Part shown: one piece after another, positions 29,206 through 38,223 of the stretch | Layout: each line of letters starts with the position of its first letter | How positions within the stretch are numbered: position 1 is the first letter of the stretch | Program-made: the position numbers and the translations under genes | NCBI RefSeq assembly: GCF_002099195.1 | Contig: NZ_NBYX01000004.1 | Span: 124,064-188,063, forward strand | Origin: Burkholderia puraquae | Lineage (GTDB): Bacteria > Pseudomonadota > Gammaproteobacteria > Burkholderiales > Burkholderiaceae | Length of the DNA stretch: 64,000 bases | Direction: 5' to 3' | The notes under the pieces: generated by a model | What the model saw: the letters and a program-made list of their open reading frames with translations, nothing else | What the model was told of the DNA's origin: nothing | The model's database searches: none

Positions 29206-31128
29206 ATGGATATTTACAGCAGCTTCGCGAACCGCTTCGAAAAAACGCGAGAGGAAGAGCTCTCGCTGGAGGAGTATCTCGCGCTCTGCAAGAACGATCC
29301 ATCCGCGTACGCGACGGCTGGTGAACGCATGCTGGCAGCAATCGGGGAACCTGAACACATCGATACCCGCAACGAGCCGCGCCTGTCGCGGATCTTTGCG
29401 AACAAGGTCATCAAGGTCTATCCCGCCTTCCGTGAGTTCTACGGAATGGAGGAGGTGATCGAGCAGGTGGTCGCCTATTTCCGCCACGCTGCGCAAGGGC
29501 TCGAAGAGAAGAAGCAGATCCTCTATCTGCTTGGCCCGGTGGGCGGCGGGAAGTCGTCGATCGCCGAGCGCCTGAAGCAACTGATGGAGCGCGTGCCGTT
29601 CTATTCGCTGAAGGGCTCGCCCGTCAACGAATCGCCGCTCGGGCTGTTCGACTACGACGAAGACGGCCCGATCCTCGAGGAACAGTACGGCATTCCGCGC
29701 CGCTATCTGAAGAACATCCTGAGTCCGTGGGCCGTCAAGCGGCTGCACGAATACAACGGCGACATCCGCCAGTTCCGCGTGGTGCGCCGCTATCCGTCGA
29801 TCCTGCGGCAGGTCGGCATCGCGAAGACGGAGCCGGGCGACGAGAACAACCAGGACATCTCGTCGCTGGTCGGCAAGGTCGATATCCGCAAGCTCGAACA
29901 GTACGCACAGGACGATGCCGACGCATACAGCTACTCGGGTGGCCTGTGCCTCGCGAACCAGGGCCTGCTCGAGTTCGTCGAAATGTTCAAGGCGCCGATC
30001 AAGGTGCTGCACCCGCTGCTCACCGCCACGCAGGAAGGCAACTTCAAGGGCACCGAGGGCTTCGGCGCGATTCCGTTCGACGGGATCATCCTCGCGCACT
30101 CGAACGAGTCGGAGTGGAAGGCGTTCCGCAACAACCGCAACAACGAGGCACTGCTCGACCGGATCTTCGTCGTGAAGGTGCCGTACTGCCTGCGCGTATC
30201 GGAAGAGACCAAGATCTACGAGAAGCTGATCCGCAACTCGTCGCTGGCCGAGGCCGTCTGCGCGCCGGGCACGCTGAAGATGATGTCGCAGTTCTCGGTG
30301 CTGTCGCGCCTGCACGAGCCGGAGAATTCGAGCCTGTTCTCGAAGATGCAGGTGTATGACGGCGAAAACCTCAAGGACACCGATCCGAAGGCGAAGTCGT
30401 ACCAGGAATACCGCGACTACGCGGGCGTGGACGAAGGGATGACGGGCGTGTCGACACGCTTCGCGTTCAAGATCCTGTCGCGCGTGTTCAACTTCGATTC
30501 GAGCGAGGTCGCGGCCAACCCCGTGCACCTGATGTACGTGCTCGAACAGCAGATCGAACGCGAGCAGTTCCCGCCGGAAACCGAGCAGAAGTACCTGTCC
30601 TTCGTGAAGGACGTGCTCGCGTCGCGCTACGCGGAATTCATCGGCAAGGAGATCCAGACGGCCTACCTCGAGTCGTATTCGGAGTACGGCCAGAACATCT
30701 TCGATCGCTACGTCACGTATGCGGATTTCTGGATCCAGGATCAGGAATTCCGCGACCACGACACGGGCGAGAGCTTCGACCGCGCCGCGCTGAACGCGGA
30801 GCTGGAGAAGATCGAGAAGCCGGCCGGCATCAGTAATCCGAAGGATTACCGCAACGAGATCGTGAACTTCGTGTTGCGTGCACGGGCGGCGAATGCCGGC
30901 AAGAACCCCGTGTGGACGAGCTACGAGAAGTTGCGCGTCGTGATCGAGAAGAAGATGTTCTCGAACACCGAGGAACTGTTGCCGGTGATTTCGTTCAACG
31001 CAAAGGGTTCGGCGGAGGAACAGCGCAAGCATGAGGACTTTGTGAACCGGATGGTCGCGAAGGGCTATACGCCGAAGCAGGTGAGGCTGCTTTGCGACTG
31101 GTACCTGCGCGTGCGCAAGTCGTCATGA
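29206..31128 (+). CDS. prkA: PrkA family serine protein kinase (YeaG)
   Basis: This 640-residue protein has an AAA-type N-terminal domain with Walker A GPVGGGKSS at 110-118 and the HSNESEWKAFRNNRNNEALLDRI sensor region, then the PrkA C-terminal domain from about residue 420. Homologues are stress and starvation kinases (YeaG in E. coli). The ATG at 29206 has GGGAGG seven bases upstream. It heads an operon with the DUF444 and SpoVR genes, an order conserved in many proteobacteria. The 551-base upstream gap suggests separate, probably stress-linked, control. Confidence 0.95.
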   Translation: MDIYSSFANRFEKTREEELSLEEYLALCKNDPSAYATAGERMLAAIGEPEHIDTRNEPRLSRIFANKVIKVYPAFREFYGMEEVIEQVVAYFRHAAQGLEEKKQILYLLGPVGGGKSSIAERLKQLMERVPFYSLKGSPVNESPLGLFDYDEDGPILEEQYGIPRRYLKNILSPWAVKRLHEYNGDIRQFRVVRRYPSILRQVGIAKTEPGDENNQDISSLVGKVDIRKLEQYAQDDADAYSYSGGLCLANQGLLEFVEMFKAPIKVLHPLLTATQEGNFKGTEGFGAIPFDGIILAHSNESEWKAFRNNRNNEALLDRIFVVKVPYCLRVSEETKIYEKLIRNSSLAEAVCAPGTLKMMSQFSVLSRLHEPENSSLFSKMQVYDGENLKDTDPKAKSYQEYRDYAGVDEGMTGVSTRFAFKILSRVFNFDSSEVAANPVHLMYVLEQQIEREQFPPETEQKYLSFVKDVLASRYAEFIGKEIQTAYLESYSEYGQNIFDRYVTYADFWIQDQEFRDHDTGESFDRAALNAELEKIEKPAGISNPKDYRNEIVNFVLRARAANAGKNPVWTSYEKLRVVIEKKMFSNTEELLPVISFNAKGSAEEQRKHEDFVNRMVAKGYTPKQVRLLCDWYLRVRKSS

Positions 31129-31253
31129 TGCGCGCGGTACCGCGCCCGTACGGCGTCGCCGTACGGGTGTTTTCAGAGACGCCGCCCGCATGACGGGATA
31201 CGGCATGTGCGGCGAGCGTCCCGGCATATCGACTTTCGAGCGGGAGACCGGGA

Positions 31254-32522
31254 GTGCTTCATCAAATCATCGACCGCAGGCTGGCCGGCAAGAACAAGAG
31301 TATCGCCAACCGCGAACGCTTTCTGCGTCGCGTCAAGAACTACATTCGTCGTGCCGTGTCCGACGCGGTGCGCGACCGTAGCATCAAGGATATCCAGAGC
31401 ACGCAGAGCATCACGATCCCGCGCAAGGACATCGCGGAGCCGAATTTTCGGCACGCCCCTGGCGGGCGTCGTGAATACGTGCACCCCGGCAACGAGGACT
31501 ACGTGCGCGGCGACAAGATCCCGCGTCCGCAGGGCGGCTCGGGTGGCGGAGGCAGTCAGGCGAGCAACGAGGGCGAAGGGCAGGACGACTTCGTGTTCGA
31601 GTTGTCGCGCGACGAGTTCATGCAGTATTTCTTCGACGATCTCGAGCTGCCGCGCCTCGTGAAGACGCACCTGCTGACGGTGCCGAGCTGGAAGAACGTC
31701 CGTGCGGGCTGGTCGGCGGAAGGCACGCCGAACAACATCGATGTCGTGCGTTCGCTGAGGAGCGCGCTCGGCCGGCGCATCGCGCTCGGCTCGCCGCTCG
31801 TCAACGAATTGCGCGAGCTCGAGGCGCAGCTCGAGGCGATGAAGAGCGATCCGGAAGACCGGCGCGCGGAGATCGCGGTGCTCGAGGCCGAGATCCATCA
31901 CCTGAAGGGGCGCATCTGGCGGATTCCGTTCATCGATCCGTTCGACCTGCGCTACATCAACCGCGTGAAGCAGCCGCAGCCGTCGAGCCAGGCCGTGATG
32001 TTCTGCCTGATGGACGTGTCCGGCTCGATGGACGAGCAGCGCAAGGATCTGTCGAAGCGCTTCTTCATCCTGCTTTACCTGTTCCTCAAGCGCAACTACG
32101 AGCGCATCGAGGTCGTGTTCATCCGTCACCATACGCGTGCCGAGGAAGTCGACGAAGACACCTTCTTCCATTCGACCGAGAGCGGCGGGACGGTGGTGTC
32201 GAGCGCGCTCGAGCTGATGCGCAAGGTGATGAACGAGCGCTACTCGCCGACCGAGTGGAACATCTACGGCGCGCAGGCGTCCGACGGCGACAACTGGACC
32301 GACGATTCGCCCAAGTGTCGCAAAATCCTGGAAGAGGATATCCTCACGAAGACGCGTTACTTCGCGTATATCCAGGTCGCGCCGGAAGAGCAGAACCTGT
32401 GGCTGGAATACGCGCAACTGGCCCTGTCGCAGCCGCATCTCGCGATGAAAAAAGTGGAATCGGCTGCGGACATCTACCCGGTGTTTCGCGAATTGTTCGA
32501 AAAGCAGGTGGAAATGTCATGA
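31254..32522 (+). CDS. yeaH: DUF444 protein, YeaH/YhbH family
   Basis: This 422-residue protein begins at a GTG with GGGAGACC upstream. It carries the YeaH start LHQIIDRRLAGKNKSIANRERF, a Gly/Ser-rich linker (residues 95-110), and a von Willebrand A-like domain with the metal site DVSGSMDEQRKD (Asp-x-Ser-x-Ser). In E. coli YeaH acts with YeaG in nitrogen starvation; the molecular role is not known. Its last codon overlaps the SpoVR start as ATGA, so the operon is translationally coupled. Confidence 0.93.
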   Translation: MLHQIIDRRLAGKNKSIANRERFLRRVKNYIRRAVSDAVRDRSIKDIQSTQSITIPRKDIAEPNFRHAPGGRREYVHPGNEDYVRGDKIPRPQGGSGGGGSQASNEGEGQDDFVFELSRDEFMQYFFDDLELPRLVKTHLLTVPSWKNVRAGWSAEGTPNNIDVVRSLRSALGRRIALGSPLVNELRELEAQLEAMKSDPEDRRAEIAVLEAEIHHLKGRIWRIPFIDPFDLRYINRVKQPQPSSQAVMFCLMDVSGSMDEQRKDLSKRFFILLYLFLKRNYERIEVVFIRHHTRAEEVDEDTFFHSTESGGTVVSSALELMRKVMNERYSPTEWNIYGAQASDGDNWTDDSPKCRKILEEDILTKTRYFAYIQVAPEEQNLWLEYAQLALSQPHLAMKKVESAADIYPVFRELFEKQVEMS

Positions 32523-34198
32523 CGACCCGCCATCTGCACAACGAGTCGCGCGGCTATGCGCCGCGCCCTTCCGGCGACGACACGACCGGCCCTGCCGCAC
32601 CGCAGCAACGCGCACAGGCCGAACCGCCGCCGCCGGCCGCCGACTTGCCCGGTGTCGGGCAAAAGGAAGCGCGTATGAACGTTGCCGAACGCAAGCCGCT
32701 GCCGTGCCCGTCCGACTGGACGTTCGAACTGCTCGAGGAATACGACACGCACATCTCGCAGGTCGCCGAACAATACGAGCTCGACATCTACCCGATCCAG
32801 CTCGAACTGATCAGCGCGGAGCAGATGATGGACGCGTATGCGTCGGTCGGGATGCCCGTCAACTACCGTCACTGGTCGTTCGGCAAGCACTTCCTGTCGA
32901 CGGAGAAGAGCTACCGTCGCGGCCAGATGGGGCTCGCGTACGAAATCGTCATCAACTCGAACCCGTGCATCGCGTATCTGATGGAAGAGAACACGATGAC
33001 GATGCAGGCGCTCGTCATCGCACACGCGGCGTACGGGCACAACTCGTTCTTCAAGGGCAACTACCTGTTCCGGCTGTGGACCGACGCGCACGCGATCATC
33101 GACTATCTCGTGTACGCGAAGAACTACGTCGCGGAATGCGAGGAGCGCTACGGCCTCGATCGCGTCGAGGAACTGCTCGATTCGTGCCATGCGCTGATGA
33201 ACTACGGCGTCGACCGCTACAAGCGGCCGCAGAAGCCGTCGCTGTCGAAGGAAGCCGCGCTGCGGCGCGAGCGCGAGGCGTACCTGCAGTCGCAGGTGAA
33301 CGAACTGTGGCGCACGCTGCCGGGCAAGAAGCCCGAACTGATGGAGGAGCAGGAAGACCGCTATCCGCCCGAGCCGCAGGAGAACCTGCTGTATTTCGCG
33401 GAGAAGAATGCGCCGCTGCTCGAACCGTGGGAGCGGGAAGTGATCCGCATCGTGCGCAAGATCGGCCAGTATTTCTACCCGCAGCGGCAGACGCAGGTGA
33501 TGAACGAGGGCTGGGCGACGTTCTGGCACTACACGCTGCTGAACACGCTGTACAACCAGGGGAAGCTGGAAGACAGCTTCATGATGGAGTTCCTGCATTC
33601 GCACAGCAACGTGGTCTACCAGCCGCCCGTCACGAAGCCGTACTACAGCGGGATCAACCCGTATGCGCTCGGTTTCTCGATGATGAGCGACATCCGGCGG
33701 ATCTGCGAAGCGCCGACGGAAGAAGACTACAAGTGGTTTCCGGAGATCGCGGGCACCCCGTGGCTGCCGGCGATGCACTACGCGATGCGCAATTTCAAGG
33801 ACGAGAGCTTCATCGCGCAATACCTGTCGCCGAGCCTGATCCGCGACATGCGGCTCTTCTCGGTGCTCGACGACGACATGCGCGATTCGCTCGAGGTGTC
33901 GGCGATTCACGACGATTCGGGCTACCAGTACGTGCGGCAGGCGCTGTCGAGGCAGTACGACATCCATCATCGCGAGCCGAACATCCAGGTGTGGGCGGTG
34001 AACACGCGCGGCGACCGCAGCCTCACGCTGCGCCACTTCATGACCGACAACCGCCATCTGTCGAACGACAGCGACGAGGTGCTCAAGCACATGGCGCGGC
34101 TCTGGCAGTTCGACGTATTCCTGGAAAGCGTCGACGAGGCCGGCACCGTGCGCAAGCGTTACGAGTGCCGCTACGTGCCGCCGGAGGTGCGGATCTGA
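32519..34198 (+). CDS. spoVR: SpoVR family protein (YcgB)
   Basis: This is up to 559 residues long. The conserved SpoVR body starts near PCPSDWTFELLEEYDTHISQ and includes YPQRQTQVMNEGWATFWHYT and NPYALGFSMMSDIRRICE. Residues 1-52 are a Pro/Ala/Gln-rich extension absent from E. coli YcgB (about 510 residues). A second start, ATG 32675, has its own AAGGAAGC ribosome site and would give 507 residues. The first ATG overlaps yeaH as ATGA. Either or both starts may be used. The protein is cytoplasmic, of unknown chemistry, and is co-expressed with PrkA and YeaH. Confidence 0.9.
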   Translation: MTTRHLHNESRGYAPRPSGDDTTGPAAPQQRAQAEPPPPAADLPGVGQKEARMNVAERKPLPCPSDWTFELLEEYDTHISQVAEQYELDIYPIQLELISAEQMMDAYASVGMPVNYRHWSFGKHFLSTEKSYRRGQMGLAYEIVINSNPCIAYLMEENTMTMQALVIAHAAYGHNSFFKGNYLFRLWTDAHAIIDYLVYAKNYVAECEERYGLDRVEELLDSCHALMNYGVDRYKRPQKPSLSKEAALRREREAYLQSQVNELWRTLPGKKPELMEEQEDRYPPEPQENLLYFAEKNAPLLEPWEREVIRIVRKIGQYFYPQRQTQVMNEGWATFWHYTLLNTLYNQGKLEDSFMMEFLHSHSNVVYQPPVTKPYYSGINPYALGFSMMSDIRRICEAPTEEDYKWFPEIAGTPWLPAMHYAMRNFKDESFIAQYLSPSLIRDMRLFSVLDDDMRDSLEVSAIHDDSGYQYVRQALSRQYDIHHREPNIQVWAVNTRGDRSLTLRHFMTDNRHLSNDSDEVLKHMARLWQFDVFLESVDEAGTVRKRYECRYVPPEVRI

Positions 34199-34225
34199 AC
34201 ATCGCCTGCGGAAACTTTGCATCGG

Positions 34226-34250
34226 ACGCCAGCCTGTGGGCTGGCGTTTT
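34226..34250 (+). terminator. Intrinsic terminator of the prkA-yeaH-spoVR operon
   Basis: ACGCCAGCC (34226-34234) and GGCTGGCGT (34239-34247) form a nine-pair stem with loop TGTG, directly followed by TTT. It ends 52 bases after the SpoVR stop. Confidence 0.85.
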
Positions 34251-34430
34251 CATATGACGAACGCGTGGCGGGAGAAGAATTTTCTACATCCGGACGAACC
34301 CGGAGAGCCTGTTACTTTACATTTCGCTAAAATTCCGTAGCGCCGTGCGCCGGAACCGGTGCCACGTTCGCTCGCACGCGGCGGCCCCGGCCGTCTCGCC
34401 CAGAAAGTACTAAAAGGAACAGACCAATCC

Positions 34431-35735
34431 ATGGACGTCCAGACCGACCAAGCTGCGCTGTCCGCGCATGACACCCGGCGGCGCGTGTTCGCCATCGTCG
34501 GCGCCTCGTCGGGCAACCTCGTCGAGTGGTTCGACTTCTACATCTACTCGTTCTGCGCGCTGTACTTTGCGCCGGCCTTCTTCCCGAGCGGCAATACGAC
34601 GACGCAGTTGCTGAACACGGCGGGCGTGTTCGCGGCCGGCTTCCTGATGCGCCCGATCGGCGGCTGGCTGTTCGGCCGCATTGCCGACCGTCACGGCCGC
34701 CGCAACGCGATGATGATCTCGGTGCTGATGATGTGCGGCGGCTCGCTGGTGATCGCGGTGCTGCCGACCTATGCGCAGATCGGCGCGCTCGCGCCGGCGC
34801 TGTTGCTGGTCGCGCGGCTGTTCCAGGGGTTGTCGGTGGGCGGTGAATACGGCACGAGCGCGACCTACATGAGCGAGGTGGCGCTGAAGGGCCGCCGCGG
34901 CTTCTTCGCGTCGTTCCAGTACGTGACGCTGATCGGCGGCCAGCTGTGCGCGCTGCTCGTGCTCGTGATCCTGCAGCAGACGCTGTCGGCCGACGAACTG
35001 AAGGCGTGGGGCTGGCGCATTCCGTTCGTGGTCGGCGCGGCGGCCGCACTGATCTCGCTGTACCTGCGCAAGTCGCTCGACGAGACGTCGACGAACGCAT
35101 CGCGCGACAAGAAAGACGCGGGCACGATCCGCGGCGTGTGGCAGCACAAGGGCGCGTTCTTCACGGTGGTCGGCTTCACGGCCGGCGGCTCGCTGATCTT
35201 CTACACGTTCACGACGTACATGCAGAAGTACCTCGTGAACACGGCCGGCATGCATGCGAAGACGGCCAGCAACGTGATGACCGTCGCGCTGCTCGTCTAC
35301 ATGCTGATGCAGCCGGTGTTCGGCGCGCTGTCCGACAGGATCGGCCGCCGCACGTCGATGATCCTGTTCGGTTCGTTCGCGGTGATCGGCACGGTGCCGC
35401 TGATGCATGCGCTGAAGGACGTGACGAGCCCGGTGGCCGCCTTCGTGCTGATCACGGTTGCGCTCGCGATCGTCAGCTTCTACACGTCGATCAGCGGGCT
35501 GATCAAGGCCGAGATGTTCCCGCCGGAAGTGCGCGCGATGGGCGTCGGCCTGTCGTACGCGGTCGCGAACGCGATCTTCGGCGGTTCGGCCGAATACGTC
35601 GCGCTGTGGTTCAAGTCGATCGGCAGCGAGGAAACCTTCTACTGGTACGTGACCGTGCTGTGCGCGATCTCGCTGATCGTGTCGTGGCGGATGCGCGATC
35701 CGAGCAAGGAAGGGTATCTGCGTCACGAGCCGTGA
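34431..35735 (+). CDS. kgtP: Alpha-ketoglutarate permease (MHS family)
   Basis: This 434-residue proton symporter has twelve membrane segments. It matches KgtP closely: [58 protein letters not shown], and [19 protein letters not shown] near helix 10. The ATG at 34431 has AAAGGAACAG upstream. It imports alpha-ketoglutarate across the inner membrane. It is a single-gene unit between two terminators, with no neighbouring regulator. Confidence 0.9.
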   Translation: MDVQTDQAALSAHDTRRRVFAIVGASSGNLVEWFDFYIYSFCALYFAPAFFPSGNTTTQLLNTAGVFAAGFLMRPIGGWLFGRIADRHGRRNAMMISVLMMCGGSLVIAVLPTYAQIGALAPALLLVARLFQGLSVGGEYGTSATYMSEVALKGRRGFFASFQYVTLIGGQLCALLVLVILQQTLSADELKAWGWRIPFVVGAAAALISLYLRKSLDETSTNASRDKKDAGTIRGVWQHKGAFFTVVGFTAGGSLIFYTFTTYMQKYLVNTAGMHAKTASNVMTVALLVYMLMQPVFGALSDRIGRRTSMILFGSFAVIGTVPLMHALKDVTSPVAAFVLITVALAIVSFYTSISGLIKAEMFPPEVRAMGVGLSYAVANAIFGGSAEYVALWFKSIGSEETFYWYVTVLCAISLIVSWRMRDPSKEGYLRHEP

Positions 35736-35789
35736 TCGGCAGGGCAGTCCGGCCAGGGCTGCCCGCATCGACCGGCAACGTGCATCAGG

Positions 35790-35825
35790 ACGGCGCTCCG
35801 CTACACAGGCGGCGCGCCGTTTTTT
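35790..35825 (+). terminator. Intrinsic terminator of kgtP
   Basis: ACGGCGC (35790-35796) and GCGCCGT (35814-35820) pair around a 17-base loop and are followed by a run of Ts ending at 35825. It is 54 bases past the kgtP stop. Confidence 0.75.
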
Positions 35826-35899
35826 CATGCGTGGCATCTTCGTGTGGACGCGTGCAAGCTCATCGCGGGACGCACGATATCGATATCGCAATCGCTTCG

Positions 35900-35928
35900 T
35901 TGTCCGCCGCGGGCGATGCTTTTATTCT
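35900..35928 (+). promoter_or_regulatory. Predicted promoter of a small RNA
   Basis: TTGTCC (35900-35905) and TATTCT (35923-35928) are exactly 17 bases apart. Transcription would begin near 35935 and reach a strong terminator about 60 bases later with no open frame between. Confidence 0.5.
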
Positions 35929-35934
35929 GAGCCT

Positions 35935-35997
35935 GTAGTTCGTGTGACACCTCCTTGACTGGGATTCGCGCCCGCTGCTTGCAGCGGGCGTCTTTTT
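35935..35997 (+). ncRNA. Candidate small RNA with anti-Shine-Dalgarno motif and terminator
   Basis: The predicted 63-nt transcript has a single-stranded 5' half containing CACCTCCTT (35948-35956), the exact complement of a consensus ribosome-binding site. The 3' half is a ten-pair stem, CGCCCGCTGC (35969-35978) and GCAGCGGGCG (35981-35990), closed by TT and followed by TCTTTTT. This layout is typical of Hfq-dependent sRNAs that block translation starts. It is not recognised as any named RNA. The start point is inferred from the promoter. Confidence 0.5.
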
Positions 35998-36102
35998 ATT
36001 CCAGGTTCGCCGACCGGCTCCGTCACACGCTCGTTTCTTGCGGGACGCGAAATATAATGGCGCTCGCGCTGCTCACGCGCGACAACCTATACCAAGATCC
36101 CG

Positions 36103-38025
36103 ATGAGAGAACAACAAACTTCCCGGCCGTGGCTGACGATGCTGCTGGTCGTCGTCAATACCGCAATTTTCGTGCTGATCTGGCGACAGGCATCGTATGG
36201 CGAGCTGTCGAACCCGCTGCTGCTCGACTGGGGCGCGAACTTCGCGCCGTATACGCTCACCGGGCAGCCGTGGCGGCTGCTGACAAGCGCGTTTCTGCAC
36301 GGCGGCTGGACGCATCTTTTGCTGAACATGTACATGCTGATCGTGCTCGGCACTGTGCTCGAACGCATCGGCGGAACGCTCCGGTTCGGCGTCGCGTACC
36401 TGTTGTCCGCGCTCGGCGGCTCGCTGCTGAGCGCGCTGTGGCATGGCTATCACGAAGTCGGCAGCACCAGTTTCGCGTTCGGTGTCGCGCTGGAGTCCAG
36501 CGGGATCCGGCCGGTCGTGAGTGTCGGCGCGTCGGGCGCGCTGATGGGACTGGCCGGCGCGGCCGCGGCATTCGCGCTGCGACGCGGGCGCGACGGCGGC
36601 CGCGATGCGCCGGTTGCCATCAACCTCGGTGCGGTCGGCCAGGTGATCGCGATCAACCTGGCGTCGGGCTTTTTCATCTCCGGCATCGACCAGGCAGCGC
36701 ATCTCGGCGGCGTGGTCACCGGGTTCGTCGCCGGTTGGCTGATGTACGGGGCCGGGCGCTCGACGCGTATCGCCCTGCCGCTCGTACTCGCGGTGCTCGG
36801 CAGCGCGGCGATGTTGTTCGCCGCGCAGCGGGCGGGCAGCGAGGAACTGCAAGGCTGGCGCGTCGCGACAAATCGCGAGATCGCGCGCGACGCCGCGCAG
36901 CGGCAGGCGAAACAGCAGGCGGCCGCGATTGCCGAGCAGATTCGCGACGACGAGCAGCACCGCCCGACGCCCGTGCCGGCCGAGCAGGCGGCAGGCACCG
37001 TCGTGCCGGTCGGCAAGTGGCCGTACGCGATGGTATTGGGCGCGTCGGGCAAGCGCCTGTACGTGACCGACATCGACCGGAACACGCTCGTCGTCGTCGA
37101 CGTCGAGCGGCATGCGGTCGTTCGCACGATCGAAGGCGAGCCGTTCGCGACGGGACTCGACGGCTGCCCGGGCAACATGTGCCGCGGCCGCGGCGCGAGC
37201 GGCCTGTACGTGAGCCCCGACGAACGCTACGCGTATGTCGCGTCGATGCGCGAGAACGGCCTCGTGCGCATCGACCTGAACAGCGGCGCGATCGTCGACG
37301 GCGTGACGCTCGGACGGTTCCCGCGCGCGATCGTCGCATCCGCGTCGAACGACAGGTTGTACGTGCTGAACAGCGTCGACGACACGATTTCCGTCGTCAG
37401 CCTCGCGCACTGGCCGCAGGTCATCGCGACGCTGCCGCTCGGCGAGCATGACGCCTCGGGCGTCGAGTTCGGCCGCGCGCTGTCGATGTGGCTGTCGCCC
37501 GACGACCGACGGCTGTATGCGTATGCGATGCAGAAGAGCGCGATCGTTGCATTCGATACGGCGACGAACGCGCCCGTGCAGACCTATCCGGTCGATTCGG
37601 ATTTCATCCAGGCGCAGCCGGGTGCGAAGGGCGCGGGTGTCTGGGTCTACAACGCGTCGACGATTCAGTGGAGGGATGGGTCGAGCCTTGCCGTACGCGC
37701 CCGTTATCCGGTCTGCCAGACGTCGATGCACAGCTTCGACGGCAGCGGCGATGGTTCGCTGATCGCAGTGGGCGGCTACGATGGCAAGCCGATGCGCGTG
37801 ATCAAGGCCGCTACGCGCCGCACCGTCGGCGAGTTTCCGGTTGCAGGCGGCGTGTCGCAGGTGATCTTCGCGCCTGATCACCGGGCGCTGTTCGCGCTGG
37901 GCGCATCGGGCACGCTGTCGTTCCTGAGTATGGAGCGCTCGCTCGACTACCTGCAAGACGGCGGCGACGGCGAGTTCCTGTGTGCAGCGTCCGCGGACGC
38001 TGCCGAAGACAGCGGCAGCGAATGA
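36103..38025 (+). CDS. Rhomboid serine protease fused to a beta-propeller domain
   Basis: This 640-residue protein combines two domains. Residues 1-245 are a rhomboid intramembrane protease with six to seven membrane helices. The oxyanion pair His71-x3-Asn75 (HLLLN), catalytic Ser144 in VGASG and catalytic His200 in DQAAHLGG are all present, so it should be active. Residues 250-305 are a charged Ala/Gln helix. Residues 310-625 are YncE/NHL-like repeats (GKRLYVTDIDRNTLVVVD, PDERYAYVASMRENGLVRID, NDRLYVLNSVDDTISVVS), a beta-propeller probably on the periplasmic side. Rhomboids are usually without such a domain; it may select substrates. The gene stands alone. Confidence 0.85.
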   Translation: MREQQTSRPWLTMLLVVVNTAIFVLIWRQASYGELSNPLLLDWGANFAPYTLTGQPWRLLTSAFLHGGWTHLLLNMYMLIVLGTVLERIGGTLRFGVAYLLSALGGSLLSALWHGYHEVGSTSFAFGVALESSGIRPVVSVGASGALMGLAGAAAAFALRRGRDGGRDAPVAINLGAVGQVIAINLASGFFISGIDQAAHLGGVVTGFVAGWLMYGAGRSTRIALPLVLAVLGSAAMLFAAQRAGSEELQGWRVATNREIARDAAQRQAKQQAAAIAEQIRDDEQHRPTPVPAEQAAGTVVPVGKWPYAMVLGASGKRLYVTDIDRNTLVVVDVERHAVVRTIEGEPFATGLDGCPGNMCRGRGASGLYVSPDERYAYVASMRENGLVRIDLNSGAIVDGVTLGRFPRAIVASASNDRLYVLNSVDDTISVVSLAHWPQVIATLPLGEHDASGVEFGRALSMWLSPDDRRLYAYAMQKSAIVAFDTATNAPVQTYPVDSDFIQAQPGAKGAGVWVYNASTIQWRDGSSLAVRARYPVCQTSMHSFDGSGDGSLIAVGGYDGKPMRVIKAATRRTVGEFPVAGGVSQVIFAPDHRALFALGASGTLSFLSMERSLDYLQDGGDGEFLCAASADAAEDSGSE

Positions 38026-38223
38026 CCTCGAGCGCTGGTGCGTGCGGGGCGCATGCCGCCCCTCATCACGAATCCCGCTGAGCAAAGCACCATTTGTTGG
38101 TTCGGATTCGCCGCACGCGCTGATACGTTAGCGGCTTCGCGACGACACACTCCGTCGCGATGTTCTTCGAACCGGGCCGCCGCGCGATCCGCGGCGGCCT
38201 TCATAACAAATCAGGTCGTGCTC

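Larger units (their letters stand above)
35736..36102 (+). other. Intergenic region with a terminator and a candidate small RNA gene
   Basis: This 367-base gap between kgtP and the rhomboid gene contains the kgtP terminator (35790-35825), a promoter-like pair at 35900-35928 and a second terminator at 35969-35997. No protein gene is seen. The last 100 bases should hold the rhomboid gene's promoter. Confidence 0.6.

Noticed and set aside
31190..31662. Frames of 63-151 codons around the start of yeaH
   Set aside because: They overlap the start of a clear DUF444 gene and have Arg-rich sequence without family features.
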